Assembly: GCA_034506255.1 (NCBI GenBank)
Contig: JAPDPX010000001.1
Span: 248,001-312,000 of the forward strand
From: a candidate division KSB1 bacterium
Lineage (GTDB): Bacteria > Zhuqueibacterota > Zhuqueibacteria > Zhuqueibacterales > Zhuqueibacteraceae
Length of the DNA stretch: 64,000 nt
Direction: 5' to 3'
Each line of letters begins with the position of its first letter. Position 1 is the first letter of the stretch. The notes under the pieces are model-generated. The model did not search any database, was not told the origin of the DNA, and saw only the letters and a program-made list of their open reading frames with translations. Shown here piece by piece: positions 17,817 to 26,550 of this stretch. Both the position numbers and the translations under genes were made by a program.

Positions 17817-18992
17817 GACGACCGTAAATTAGGATGATTTTTGTCTTATTTGGGGTGTCGTTGAGAGAATCAAATTTTGTGCCCACTTCAGGCAGCCAAT
17901 CGTCCGCCTGTTTTTTTTAAACAAAAGGCGACAGCTTTTGGCGGTGGAGCCGGTTTGTTTTCTCATTTTTGATAAAACAAGATAAAAAATTCCTAATTTT
18001 GATAAAAATTGACACGAAAATACCTTGGCCGTAGCGCAGGCTTCCAGCCTGCCGGCAGGCAAGGTGATCTCTGCGATGATGCTTTCTGCGTGAGTCTCCA
18101 CACGTAACTGAGGCATTACGCGAGGGAGCAACCACTTCCGCCCCGGCGGCACGGCAGGTGATGGTGGGGTTGGGAGCAGACCCCAAAACCCTCCCACGAA
18201 GATGAGGCCCCACGGAAAGAGCCCTTTTGTGAGAAATGCTTCGCCCATGAAAATAAGGCCCGCGATAAAAGCTTTCTTGTGAGAGTGTATTTTTAGTGGG
18301 AGAAGAAAGGCGGTGGTTGGTCTGCAAATGCCACGAATATACCCGCAGGCAGGATGTCTTCGCAGCATTTCCATCCTGATGATTGCCCCTACGGGCATGG
18401 CAAACTTCCCCTGCTGCTGCAGTGGCAGAATCCTCCGCTCCGGCTCTGCTCGCCATGTCTGCTTGCTGGCCGGGCTGATGAGTTGTTCTGGCGGGAAGCG
18501 GATTGCAGGTTTCAGTCAGAAAGAGGTTGCAATTGAACAGTCCAGCGTGTATGCTACGGCGTCTTGATTTTGCCGTTTTGATGTGCAACCCTGCAAGGCT
18601 CCTTTCTCAAGCAAAGCCATTCGTTGGCTGGCGTGAACCCGGCTTTCCCCGGACGTTCATGATTCGGCGCGGTCGCAAAAGGACTTGATGTTGCACCACC
18701 TTTCGCCAGGCGTCTGCCGGCGGGCTGGCATTTTCGCGGGGATCGCGATTCTGCGGATCTGCCTCTGCCGTGAGCTGTGGCAACTCATGGCTGCTGTTGA
18801 CCGACGTGATAAATTGCGAGCCGGCCGGAACCGGCTGCTCACAAAGTCGGAAGCTGTGCGGGGTGATCATGTTGCGTCGCTCCGGTTTCTCGCAAAGCAA
18901 CTGCTGTCAAGGGAAAAGAAAATGTTCAACGCCCGATGGGCGGCGGGGTGAAAGGACGGTGGGCGCCTGCAATGCAGGAGCGGAGGACCGTG
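17817..18992. other. 1.2 kb intergenic region with AT-rich stretch and short repeats
   Basis: No supported gene. 17910-18010 is unusually AT-rich for this part of the window and includes AAAACAAGATAAAAAAT at 17974-17990, also found in part near the second Rrf2 gene. A GCAGGCT-TCC-AGCCTGC palindrome lies at 18036-18052, and two imperfect 45-base direct repeats lie at 18193-18287. The rest has only short open frames without family features. Confidence 0.6.
18193..18287. repeat. two imperfect 44-46 base direct repeats
   Basis: Copy 1 runs 18193-18238 and copy 2 runs 18244-18287. Both follow the pattern CCCAYGAARATRAGGCCC, then GAWAARAGC, then a CTTGTGAGA-like end. They lie in DNA with no supported gene. 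Confidence 0.5.
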
Positions 18993-19193
18993 ATGAGACA
19001 GGCAAATTCAAAGCCCCGGTCTGAAAAGGGCGAATCGCCGGAGGAGGTGATTTGCATTCGCTCGTTTCATGCCGCGGAAGCGCTTAAAAGGGAAATTCGC
19101 AAGATTATCGCCGAATACCAGGCAAAGGGTTGGGAGATCGCCGGCATTTCCATCGAAGGCGAAGAGGTTCATCTGAAATTCAAACGTGCCTGA
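18993..19193 (+). CDS. small conserved-looking cytoplasmic protein
   Basis: A 66-residue hydrophilic protein. A disordered charged N terminus is followed by a helix (AAEALKREIRKIIAEYQAKG) and two beta strands (WEIAGISIEGEEVHLKFKRA), which could form a small alpha-beta unit. GGAGGA lies 6 bases before the ATG at 18993, supporting this start over one at 18972. No family recognised. The gene ends within the open frame leading to the LolA-like gene. Confidence 0.55.
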   Translation: MRQANSKPRSEKGESPEEVICIRSFHAAEALKREIRKIIAEYQAKGWEIAGISIEGEEVHLKFKRA

Positions 19194-19341
19194 ACCAAAC
19201 GCGGCGGGGCAGATGATTTCTCCCCGGCCCCGCCCCGCCTGTGATAGTCATCCTTTGCGCAGATTTCCTGTCTGCCGGCCGGCGGGAAGTCTGCGCGACA
19301 GCATTTTCACATGGGAAAACGGCGAATTGGAAAGCCAGCAG

Positions 19342-20094
19342 ATGATCAATATGCTTTTGAAATGTGTGACGGCCCTGTTGTTGTGGCCGGGGGGTCTGCT
19401 TGCTCAGCAACGGGATGAAGCCGTTGCCATCGTGCGTAAAATGGACGCGCTTTATCGCAGCACCTCCAGCACCGGCGAGATGGAAATGGAGATCGTCACC
19501 CCGCACTGGCAGCGCACCCTGCGCCTGCAGATCTGGACCGAAGGGATGGACAAGACCTTCATCCGCATCCTGGCGCCGGCCCGGGAAAAAGGCGTGGCGA
19601 CCCTTCGCCGGGGCAGTGAGATGTGGAACTATCTCCCCAACACCAACAAGGTCATCAAGATTCCGCCCTCCATGATGATGAGCTCCTGGATGGGTTCGGA
19701 TTTCACCAACGACGATTTGGTGAGCGAATTCACCCTGCTCAAAGATTTTCATTTTCGCCTGATCACACCGGACACGGCGCAGCCCGGCCTGCTTTATCTC
19801 GAGGCCATTCCCCGCGAAGGCCTGCCCATCGTGTGGGGCAAAATCGTCACCGCGGTGCAAAAGCAGGACTATCTGCCGGTGTGGGAGGCGTACTTCGACG
19901 AGAAGGGCAGGTTGATGCGCGTCATTCATTTCAAAGACGTGAAGCTGGTGGGAGGGCGCCGCCTTCCCACGACGCTCGAGCTGATTCCGCAAAACAAACC
20001 CGGCCACAAGACCGTGATTCGCTATCGCGCAATTGCTTTTGATGTCGCGCTCGATCCCGGGATTTTCAGCCTGCGCCATCTGCAATCCCGTTGA
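19342..20094 (+). CDS. outer membrane lipoprotein-sorting protein (LolA-like, TP_0789 type)
   Basis: A 250-residue exported protein. The signal peptide (MINMLLKCVTALLLWPGGLLAQQ) is followed by a LolA-like half-barrel: VAIVRKMDALYRSTSSTGEMEM, FIRILAPAREKGVATLRRG, MWNYLPNTNKVIKIPPSMM and SSWMGSDFTNDDLV are the hallmarks of this family. Such proteins are encoded next to FtsX-type permeases, as here, and are thought to carry lipid or lipoprotein cargo across the periplasm. The chosen ATG at 19342 gives a good signal peptide; ATG at 19351 is also possible. Two permeases, an ATPase and an outer-membrane barrel follow in order. Confidence 0.88.
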   Translation: MINMLLKCVTALLLWPGGLLAQQRDEAVAIVRKMDALYRSTSSTGEMEMEIVTPHWQRTLRLQIWTEGMDKTFIRILAPAREKGVATLRRGSEMWNYLPNTNKVIKIPPSMMMSSWMGSDFTNDDLVSEFTLLKDFHFRLITPDTAQPGLLYLEAIPREGLPIVWGKIVTAVQKQDYLPVWEAYFDEKGRLMRVIHFKDVKLVGGRRLPTTLELIPQNKPGHKTVIRYRAIAFDVALDPGIFSLRHLQSR

Positions 20095-20151
20095 GCGGCC
20101 GGGGCGCTGCAACACCCGCAGCGTCCGGCATGCCATGGATGTGAAGCAGCC

Positions 20152-21369
20152 ATGATGGTGTTCACGATCGCCTTGCGCAATGTCTTCCGGCAGAAGCGCC
20201 GGACCGTGCTCACTGCACTCACCCTGCTGGGCGGCATGGTGCTCTCCGCACTTTCCATCGGTTTGACGGACGGCACCTATGCGACCGTCATCGATTTGTT
20301 CACACGCACCCGCCTTGGCCACATTCAAGTTCATGCCGCGGGCTATCTCGACAATCCGACACTGTTCAAAACCATTGCCGACTTTCAAAGGGTGGGCGGG
20401 CTGATCGCAAAAGTGGACGGCGTGGAAGGGTGGGCCCCCCGGCTTTATTCAGCGGGCTTGGTGGCCGTGGGAGAGAAAAGCGCGGGCGCACAAATCATCG
20501 GCATCGATCCCCGCCGCGAAGTCATGGCCACCCACTTCCACCGCAAGATCATCGCCGGCCGGAATTTTACAGCGGACACCGCGCCGCAGGCGATGGTGGG
20601 CAGGGGGCTTGCTCAAATTCTGCAGGCCAAGGTGGGCGATGAAATTGTGGTGGTTTCACAGGCCGCCGACGGCTCGCTTGCCAATGCGCTTTACTCTCTG
20701 GTGGGCATCATTGACAGCGGTGATGAGCTGAACGACCGCATGGCGTTCTATCTGCCGCTGGCGGTGGCGCAGGAGCTGCTGATGCTGCCCGGACGTGCGC
20801 ACGAAATCGTCGTCATCGTGTCTGAACTCGAACGGGTGAGGCCACTGGCGCAGGAAATCGCCGCGACGCTCGCTGATCCCGCTCTGGCGGTGGCACCCTG
20901 GCAGGAGTTCGCCAGACCGTTCTATGAGGCGATGCAAATGGATCAGCGCGGCAACTGGATCAGCCTGTCGATTATCCTGCTGATCGTCGCCATCGGTGTG
21001 CTGAACACGGTTTTGATGTCGGTGCTGGAGCGTACGCGTGAATACGGTCTGCTGAAGGCGGTGGGAACGCGACCGGCGCAAATTTTCACACTGGTGATTT
21101 CTGAAATCAATGTCATTGCGGTGGCGGGCATCATGGCGGGCGCGGCGCTCAGCCTGATCCTGAATGCCTGGCTGTCGCGCCACGGCATTGCCCTGCCGCA
21201 ATCCTTCACCTTTGCCGGCGTCGAGTTCACCACGATGTACGCGACCGTCAACTGGCGCAGCATTTTGCTTCCGGCGGTCACGGTATTGCTTGTCGCAAAT
21301 CTCGCGAGTCTGTTTCCGTCGCTGAAAGCCGCGCGTGTCGCGCCGGCGCGTGCCATGCGGCTGCACTGA
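20152..21369 (+). CDS. ABC transporter permease, FtsX/LolE family
   Basis: A 405-residue inner-membrane permease. One TM helix (about 19-40) is followed by a large periplasmic MacB-like domain (about 45-260), and three C-terminal TM helices form the FtsX core (about 270-400). LERTREYGLLKAVGTRPAQIF is the classic FtsX cytoplasmic loop. It lies 57 bases after the LolA-like gene and is the first of two homologous permeases, which would form a heterodimer with the ATPase at 22791. The cargo is probably a lipid or lipoprotein; this comes from the family, not direct sequence evidence. Confidence 0.9.
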   Translation: MMVFTIALRNVFRQKRRTVLTALTLLGGMVLSALSIGLTDGTYATVIDLFTRTRLGHIQVHAAGYLDNPTLFKTIADFQRVGGLIAKVDGVEGWAPRLYSAGLVAVGEKSAGAQIIGIDPRREVMATHFHRKIIAGRNFTADTAPQAMVGRGLAQILQAKVGDEIVVVSQAADGSLANALYSLVGIIDSGDELNDRMAFYLPLAVAQELLMLPGRAHEIVVIVSELERVRPLAQEIAATLADPALAVAPWQEFARPFYEAMQMDQRGNWISLSIILLIVAIGVLNTVLMSVLERTREYGLLKAVGTRPAQIFTLVISEINVIAVAGIMAGAALSLILNAWLSRHGIALPQSFTFAGVEFTTMYATVNWRSILLPAVTVLLVANLASLFPSLKAARVAPARAMRLH

Positions 21370-21531
21370 TCTTTGCCTGCAGAAGGGGCGGAACAGGAGG
21401 CCCGCGGGGATGCCCGCAAAGTGGCAGGCGCGAGAAAGCTTGCCGGGCACTCCCGGACAGTTTGCGGTGGTATGTTGTTTCCGGCCGGTGCGGCGGAAGG
21501 GCGGGATAATTGATCGGCAACGGATGGTGTC

Positions 21532-22779
21532 ATGTTTTTCCATTTCAAACTCGCCTGGCGCAATCTCTTTCGCAACCGGCGCCGGTCCCTGCTCAGCGGC
21601 ACGGCCATCGGCATGGGGCTCGCCGCACTGATCTTCGTGGATGCGCTGGTTTTGGGCATGGAGCGCAACTTGATCGAGTCCGCCACCGCCTCGTTTTTGG
21701 GAGAAGGGCAGATTCATCGTGCCGGTTTCCGCACCTCCCGGGAAGTCGCGCTCACGGTCAATCACGCCGGGGAGGTGCTGCAGCGGCTGCAGCAGGAGGC
21801 CGTCGTGGCCCATGCGGCGCCGCGCGTGCTGGCCTTCGGCATGATCACCTCGCCGGCCAACGTGAGCGCCGTCACCTTTGCAGGCATCGACCCGCTGCGC
21901 GAACCTCCCCTGTCGCAGATTGATGAGGCGCTGGTTGCCGGTGATTATTTCCGCGGCCGCCACAGTCGCGAGATCATCATCGGCAGCAAGCTCGCGGAGC
22001 TGCTCGAAGTCGGCCTGGACGACCGCGTGGTGTTGACCGCGGCGCGCGCCCCCGCCGCCGGCCGTGAGGCACAGAGCGGCGATCTCGCCCAGGAAATGTT
22101 CCGCATTGCCGGCATCTTTCATTTCAACATTCGGGAGCTGGACGCCGGCATGGTTTTCCTGCGGCTGGAGCAGGCGCAGCAACTGCTGGGGCTTGCCGGC
22201 GGCGTGCACGAGATCGCCCTCAAATTTACCGACGCGCGCCTGGCACGCGACCAAGGCCATCCCTTCTGGCAAAGGTATTCACAGGACGGCAACGAAGCAG
22301 TGGGCTGGCCGGTGCTGTTGCCGCAATTGCAAGCCGTCTTCGAACTTTCCGCTTTCGGCATTTACCTGACCGGCTTGATTTTGTTCGGCGTGGTGGCGCT
22401 GGGCATCATCAACACCCTGTTCATGGCGCTGTATGAGCGCCTGTTCGAATTCGGCGTCTTGCGCGCCCTCGGCACCCGGCCCGGTGGCATGGCCGCGTTA
22501 ATCATCTGCGAAGCCGGCGCTCTGGCGATCTTGAGCATCGGCCTGGGCTGCGTGCTCAGCCTGCTGGTCACCGGCATCGTCAGCAAGAGCGGCATCGATT
22601 ACACCGGCGTGGAGTATGCCGGCGTGACTTTTCGCAAGCTGCTCTATCCCGTGATGACGGTCAGGCAGTACCTGTTCTACCCCTTTTGGGTCTTCGTCTT
22701 CACCGCGCTGGTTGCCGGTTATCCCGCGCTGCACGCTGCGCGGCTCAAACCGGCGGAAGCCATGCGCAGAAGTCTGTAA
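21532..22779 (+). CDS. ABC transporter permease, FtsX/LolC family
   Basis: A 415-residue permease with the same layout as its neighbour: TM1 (about 16-38), a periplasmic domain (about 40-270), three C-terminal TM helices, and the FtsX loop YERLFEFGVLRALGTRPGGMA. HFKLAWRNLFRNRRRSLLSG is the typical N-terminal amphipathic helix of LolC/E-type proteins. The ATPase gene starts 11 bases after its stop, so translation is probably coupled. The two permeases are clearly homologous but divergent, implying a heterodimer. Confidence 0.9.
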   Translation: MFFHFKLAWRNLFRNRRRSLLSGTAIGMGLAALIFVDALVLGMERNLIESATASFLGEGQIHRAGFRTSREVALTVNHAGEVLQRLQQEAVVAHAAPRVLAFGMITSPANVSAVTFAGIDPLREPPLSQIDEALVAGDYFRGRHSREIIIGSKLAELLEVGLDDRVVLTAARAPAAGREAQSGDLAQEMFRIAGIFHFNIRELDAGMVFLRLEQAQQLLGLAGGVHEIALKFTDARLARDQGHPFWQRYSQDGNEAVGWPVLLPQLQAVFELSAFGIYLTGLILFGVVALGIINTLFMALYERLFEFGVLRALGTRPGGMAALIICEAGALAILSIGLGCVLSLLVTGIVSKSGIDYTGVEYAGVTFRKLLYPVMTVRQYLFYPFWVFVFTALVAGYPALHAARLKPAEAMRRSL

Positions 22780-22790
22780 CGGGAGATGGA

Positions 22791-23498
22791 ATGATGGGTG
22801 AGGGTTCCCGGGTGGTAATCCAGGCGGAAAAACTTGCCAAAACCTACTCTGACAACGGCGTGCCGGTGCCGGCGGTGCGCGGCATCGATTTGACCATCCA
22901 CGCCGGTGAATTCACCGCCATCGTCGGTCCCTCCGGCTCCGGCAAGACCACCTTGCTGCATTTGCTTTCCGGACTGGACACGCCCACGGCCGGCGAAGTC
23001 TGGCTGAACGGTAAAGCGCTGGCACGCATGAGCGGTCGCGAGTTGTCGGATTTCCGCCGCGACCACATCGGTTTCATCTTTCAAGCCTACAATCTCATCC
23101 CGGTTTTGACGGTGGAGGAGAACGTCGAATATGTCATGCTGCTGCAAAAAGTGCCCAAACGCGAGCGGCGGGGGCGCGTGCTGCGCATCCTGCAGGAAGT
23201 GGGACTGGCAGACCTGGCGCACCGGTTGCCGCCGCAGCTTTCCGGCGGCCAGCAACAGCGCGTTGCCATTGCGCGCGCCATGGTCGCAAAACCCTCGCTG
23301 ATTCTCGCCGATGAGCCTACCGCCAATCTCGATTCCAGCACCGGCGCCGGCCTGCTGGACATGATGCACCGCCTCAACGAGCGCACCGGCATGACTTTCG
23401 TGTTTTCCACTCATGATGAGATGATCATGAAACGCGCCCGTCGCGTCATTACCATCAAAGACGGATTGATTGCGGGTGAGGAGAGGCGCGATGGCTAG
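22791..23498 (+). CDS. ABC transporter ATP-binding protein (LolD/MacB type)
   Basis: A 235-residue ATPase that powers the two FtsX-type permeases. Walker [10 protein letters not shown] (about residues 46-54), the Q-loop region [20 protein letters not shown], the signature [14 protein letters not shown], Walker [13 protein letters not shown] and the switch His of FSTHD are all present. The LolD/MacB subfamily is indicated by [22 protein letters not shown] precedes tandem ATG codons at 22791. Its stop overlaps the next gene's start by 8 bases. Confidence 0.95.
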   Translation: MMGEGSRVVIQAEKLAKTYSDNGVPVPAVRGIDLTIHAGEFTAIVGPSGSGKTTLLHLLSGLDTPTAGEVWLNGKALARMSGRELSDFRRDHIGFIFQAYNLIPVLTVEENVEYVMLLQKVPKRERRGRVLRILQEVGLADLAHRLPPQLSGGQQQRVAIARAMVAKPSLILADEPTANLDSSTGAGLLDMMHRLNERTGMTFVFSTHDEMIMKRARRVITIKDGLIAGEERRDG

Positions 23499-24771
23499 CC
23501 AGGCACCGGCATGCGCACTGCTGCTGCTCGGCAGCGTGCTGATCGTGCTGCCCCTGCCGACGCATGGCCGGCAGGCGGTGGCCTGCGCAGGCCAGTACAA
23601 AAGCTTCTTCGTCGTCTTTCATCTGCCGGATTATGACAGCCCGGCTGCTCTGCCGCTGCCGACGGATTGGGGTGCCGTTTACAACCGGCTGCGTCTCCAA
23701 CTGTCCTGGCAACACTCTGACTGGCTTGTCCTGCACGCCGCATATGATCTCTCGCCGCGTGTGCAGGACCCCGTGCTGTTCGAGAATCGTTTGACGCCGA
23801 CCGGCATCGATCCCGCGAAATATCGCGCGGTTGATCTCAGAGCACGGCTCCATCCCGGCAGGGACAGCGAGGTCGGCAGCTTTGCCATTTTTCAGAATCT
23901 CGACCGTATGCTGGTGGAGTTGAAAACCGCACCGGCGGATATCCTCATTGGCCGGCAACCGATCGCGTGGGGCAGCAGCCGCGTGCTCAATCCCACGGAT
24001 GTGCTCACGCCATTCGTCTTTCAGGAACTGGACACCGAGGAACGTGTCGGGATCGACGCTGTGCGCGTGCGCGTGCCACTGAGTGCGCTCGCCGAGTTTG
24101 ATGCCGGTTATGTTTTCGGTGAGAATTTTGCATTCACGCAAAGCGCATTTTTCACACGGGCAAAATTTTATCGCGCCAAGACCGATGTCGCGCTGCTGCT
24201 GTTGGGTTTTCGTGGGAATTTGCTGGTTGGAATCGATCTCGCCCGTAGTCTGGGCGGCGCCGGCTTGTGGCTGGAAGCGGCCCAGGTGTTTACTGACCGG
24301 CTGCAGGAATCTGCCGGGGAGGCGGCGCCCGATTATTTCCGCGGCACGGCGGGCCTGGACTACAGCTTCAGCGGCGGGACTTATGGTTTCGTGGAATATC
24401 ACTACAGCACGGCCGGCGCCGGCAACGCCGAACATTACCTTCGCAGTCTCACCGCTCCGGCTTTTCAAGAAGGGGCGGTCTATTTGCTGGGCCGGCACTA
24501 TCTCGCGCCCGGCCTGGTTTTCCAAATCTCACCTTTGCTCACTTTGAGCACGCAGGCGCTGTGCAATCTGAATGATGCCTCGTTGTTCCTTGCGGCACAG
24601 TGGGAATACAATTTGGCGCAGAATGTTTACCTGGCGGCGGGCGCGTTTTTCAGCAGCGGCAAGCGGCCGGAGATCACGAGCTACGACGCCGTCTTTCCCA
24701 CCTTGCGTCTGCATTCCGAATTCGGCACCTATCCTGATCTTTACTTCACCGCCATCCGAATCTATTTTTGA
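23491..24771 (+). CDS. outer-membrane beta-barrel protein partner of the ABC exporter
   Basis: A 426-residue exported protein with a signal peptide (ALLLLGSVLIVLPLPTHG) and many alternating amphipathic strands ending in the aromatic terminus YFTAIRIYF, typical of an outer-membrane barrel. I see no named domain. It overlaps the ATPase gene by 8 bases and has GAGGAGAGG 5 bases before the ATG, so it is translated with the export system. A role as an outer-membrane receptor or channel for the exported cargo is inferred from context. Confidence 0.75.
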   Translation: MASQAPACALLLLGSVLIVLPLPTHGRQAVACAGQYKSFFVVFHLPDYDSPAALPLPTDWGAVYNRLRLQLSWQHSDWLVLHAAYDLSPRVQDPVLFENRLTPTGIDPAKYRAVDLRARLHPGRDSEVGSFAIFQNLDRMLVELKTAPADILIGRQPIAWGSSRVLNPTDVLTPFVFQELDTEERVGIDAVRVRVPLSALAEFDAGYVFGENFAFTQSAFFTRAKFYRAKTDVALLLLGFRGNLLVGIDLARSLGGAGLWLEAAQVFTDRLQESAGEAAPDYFRGTAGLDYSFSGGTYGFVEYHYSTAGAGNAEHYLRSLTAPAFQEGAVYLLGRHYLAPGLVFQISPLLTLSTQALCNLNDASLFLAAQWEYNLAQNVYLAAGAFFSSGKRPEITSYDAVFPTLRLHSEFGTYPDLYFTAIRIYF

Positions 24772-24783
24772 ATCGTCAGCGTT

Positions 24784-25227
24784 TCAAATCAGCACGCTCC
24801 GGCGCGCGGCCCACTGGGCGCCCAGCAGCGCCAAGGTTTCCGCCTCCAGCATGTTTTGCGCCATGCGAAAGATGATCTGTTCTTCTTTCGCAAAATGGGC
24901 ACGCGCGGTCTGAATGGTGTGCAGCAGGAGATTTCGCGCTTCGGCAATCTCCTGCGTTCCCTGCATGAGCTGCAGGCTCTGTGCGATCGCCTCGTGTTCC
25001 AATCGCATCACCGCGAGCGGCCCCGATTTGGGATCCAGGTGCGCCTCGAGGGCAACAAAGAGTAGTTCATCCTCCAGGTGGGCATGCGTCTCGAGCGCCA
25101 CCGCCAGCATGGTGCCCTGGCTTTTGACCAGCGCCAAATCTTTGGCCGGCGGAATGTTTTTTTCCAGATAATCAAATTGTACATAAAAAACGGCGTGTTC
25201 TCCCAGCAACGCATCGGTGATTTTCAT
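24784..25227 (-). CDS. hemerythrin-like (HHE) domain protein
   Basis: A 147-residue four-helix protein of the hemerythrin HHE family. The iron-ligand pattern appears as LLGEHAVF near residue 10, ETHAHLEDELLF, MRLEHEAIAQS and RAHFAKEEQIIF. Such proteins bind O2, NO or peroxide, or store iron. GGAGA lies 7 bases before the ATG, and the start overlaps the stop of the upstream gene as ATGA, so translation is coupled. Position at the end of a benzoyl-CoA reductase cluster suggests protection of an O2-sensitive enzyme, which is inference. Confidence 0.88.
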   Translation of the reverse strand: MKITDALLGEHAVFYVQFDYLEKNIPPAKDLALVKSQGTMLAVALETHAHLEDELLFVALEAHLDPKSGPLAVMRLEHEAIAQSLQLMQGTQEIAEARNLLLHTIQTARAHFAKEEQIIFRMAQNMLEAETLALLGAQWAARRSVLI

Positions 25228-25505
25228 AAATTGTTCTCCGCGAGTTTTAGTTTTTTCCTGGTGTAGACAGCTTTGAGTTGTTTGAGAATCACCAGACAGC
25301 CGTGGCATTCATCTTTGAGCACTTCAAGCGCGATGGGTTCGATGCGAACCTCGTGCCCAAGTTCTTCATACATTTCAAGAGCATCCTGCGCGCGTTTGGC
25401 GTCGGCAACAAATCGCCGCTCCCAGCCCTCGGCAATCAATACCGGATCAGGCGGTGACATACAGCCTGGAACATTGCTATGATCAACTTGACAATTATTG
25501 CTCAT
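25224..25505 (-). CDS. small CHGC-motif protein of unknown function
   Basis: A 93-residue cytoplasmic protein. The core, WERRFVADAKRAQDALEMYEELGHEVRIEPIALEVL, is followed by the metal-binding-like DECHGCLVILKQLKAVYTRKK. Two more Cys and a His lie in the first 15 residues. I recognise the general shape (a small protein with a late CxxC motif next to anaerobic aromatic genes) but no assigned function. It sits between the activase-like subunit gene and the hemerythrin gene, with which it overlaps by 4 bases. Confidence 0.65.
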   Translation of the reverse strand: MSNNCQVDHSNVPGCMSPPDPVLIAEGWERRFVADAKRAQDALEMYEELGHEVRIEPIALEVLKDECHGCLVILKQLKAVYTRKKLKLAENNL

Positions 25506-25540
25506 GCCGTATTACGCCTTACATTTTACACTTGACGTCA

Positions 25541-26380
25541 TCACGCTATTCCCACTGCACTTTGCGCCAAGCTCTCTGCCCGCTGCGCAAAAAGTTTTCG
25601 CAACCGCAGTTGTCCCAAAATCGCGCAACCCAGCGCCGCGGTGAATTGCGGCATGTCGCCTGCGGGCACGTTCACCTTTTCTCCCAATCTTTCGCGCAAA
25701 ACATTCGCCATCACTTCCCAGCGTAAAATGCCGCCGACGAGCGTGTACTCCGGCTCGAGCTTATTGCGCTTCATCAATTGCAGTGAGCGGTCAGTGAGCG
25801 AGATGATGGCGCCGTACATGATGTCTTCCGGCGGCACGCCTTCGGAAAGATGGCTGATGACTTCGGATTCGGCGAACACGGCGCACACGCCGGAGATCGG
25901 CACTTTCTCTTTCGACAATCCCAAGAGCGGGCCGATGTCCGCCGTGGTGTAGCCCATGTAGCGCGCCGTTTTTTCGAGAAACGCACCGGTGCCGGAAGCA
26001 CACTTGTCGTTAAGGCGAAAAGTTTGCACCTTCGCTCGTTCGTCGATGCGACTCGCTTTCATCGTCTGCCCGCCGATGTCGAGCACCGTGCGCGTGTTGG
26101 GAAAAAGAAAACTCGCGCCACGCGCCGTCGCCGTGAGATCGGTGACTTGCAGATCACGAAACGGCACTTGATGGCGCCCGTAGCCCGTGGTGATGACATA
26201 CGCAATGTCTTCCAATTTGAGCCCCGCTTCATTCACCACTTTGTCGCGAACTTTTTCCGCCACTTCTTTCAGCCGCGAGCCAGTGGCTTCCATATAGCGC
26301 GCGATGATTTTATGATCATTGCGCAGAATAACGGCTTTAGTGTAGGTGGAGCCGACGTCAAGGCCCAAAGTGTACGCCAT
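25541..26380 (-). CDS. benzoyl-CoA reductase ATPase subunit, BzdQ/BcrD-like
   Basis: A 279-residue BadF/BcrA/HgdC-type ATPase. The actin-like phosphate loop [15 protein letters not shown] opens the protein, [11 protein letters not shown] is the second ATP motif, and the two Cys that bridge a [4Fe-4S] cluster between ATPase subunits are in [18 protein letters not shown] and [17 protein letters not shown]. With its paralogue at 27880 it would form the ATP-hydrolysing half of benzoyl-CoA reductase. Both ATPase subunits are about 30 kDa, as in the Azoarcus (bzd) rather than the Thauera (bcr) type. GGAGA lies 7 bases before the ATG. Confidence 0.88.
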   Translation of the reverse strand: MAYTLGLDVGSTYTKAVILRNDHKIIARYMEATGSRLKEVAEKVRDKVVNEAGLKLEDIAYVITTGYGRHQVPFRDLQVTDLTATARGASFLFPNTRTVLDIGGQTMKASRIDERAKVQTFRLNDKCASGTGAFLEKTARYMGYTTADIGPLLGLSKEKVPISGVCAVFAESEVISHLSEGVPPEDIMYGAIISLTDRSLQLMKRNKLEPEYTLVGGILRWEVMANVLRERLGEKVNVPAGDMPQFTAALGCAILGQLRLRKLFAQRAESLAQSAVGIA

Positions 26381-26443
26381 GATGAATTCTCCTTTTCATT
26401 TTTCCCGTTCTTGCCTGATTCTATTTAGGCAGATTACCCTCGG

Positions 26444-26506
26444 GCCCGCGAAACACACGAAAGACACTAAAAAGGCTTTTCGCGTCTTTTCGTGTGTTTC
26501 GCGGGC
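26444..26506. repeat. long inverted repeat of the GCGAAACACACGAAA family
   Basis: The left arm GCCCGCGAAACACACGAAAG and the right arm, ending CGTGTGTTTCGCGGGC, are complementary except for one extra A. The loop is about 17 bases. It lies between two genes of the benzoyl-CoA reductase block and could form a strong mRNA hairpin. Related copies lie at 33431-33488, 37155-37195 and 30866-30895. Confidence 0.85.
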
Positions 26507-26550
26507 AATGAGCTCGAATGTGACTAAGTAGAACCAACTTGGCTTCTTTT

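Noticed and set aside
17880..18010. AT-rich stretch as a replication origin
   Set aside because: No DnaA-box series, no dnaA, dnaN or partition genes nearby. A promoter/operator zone fits better.
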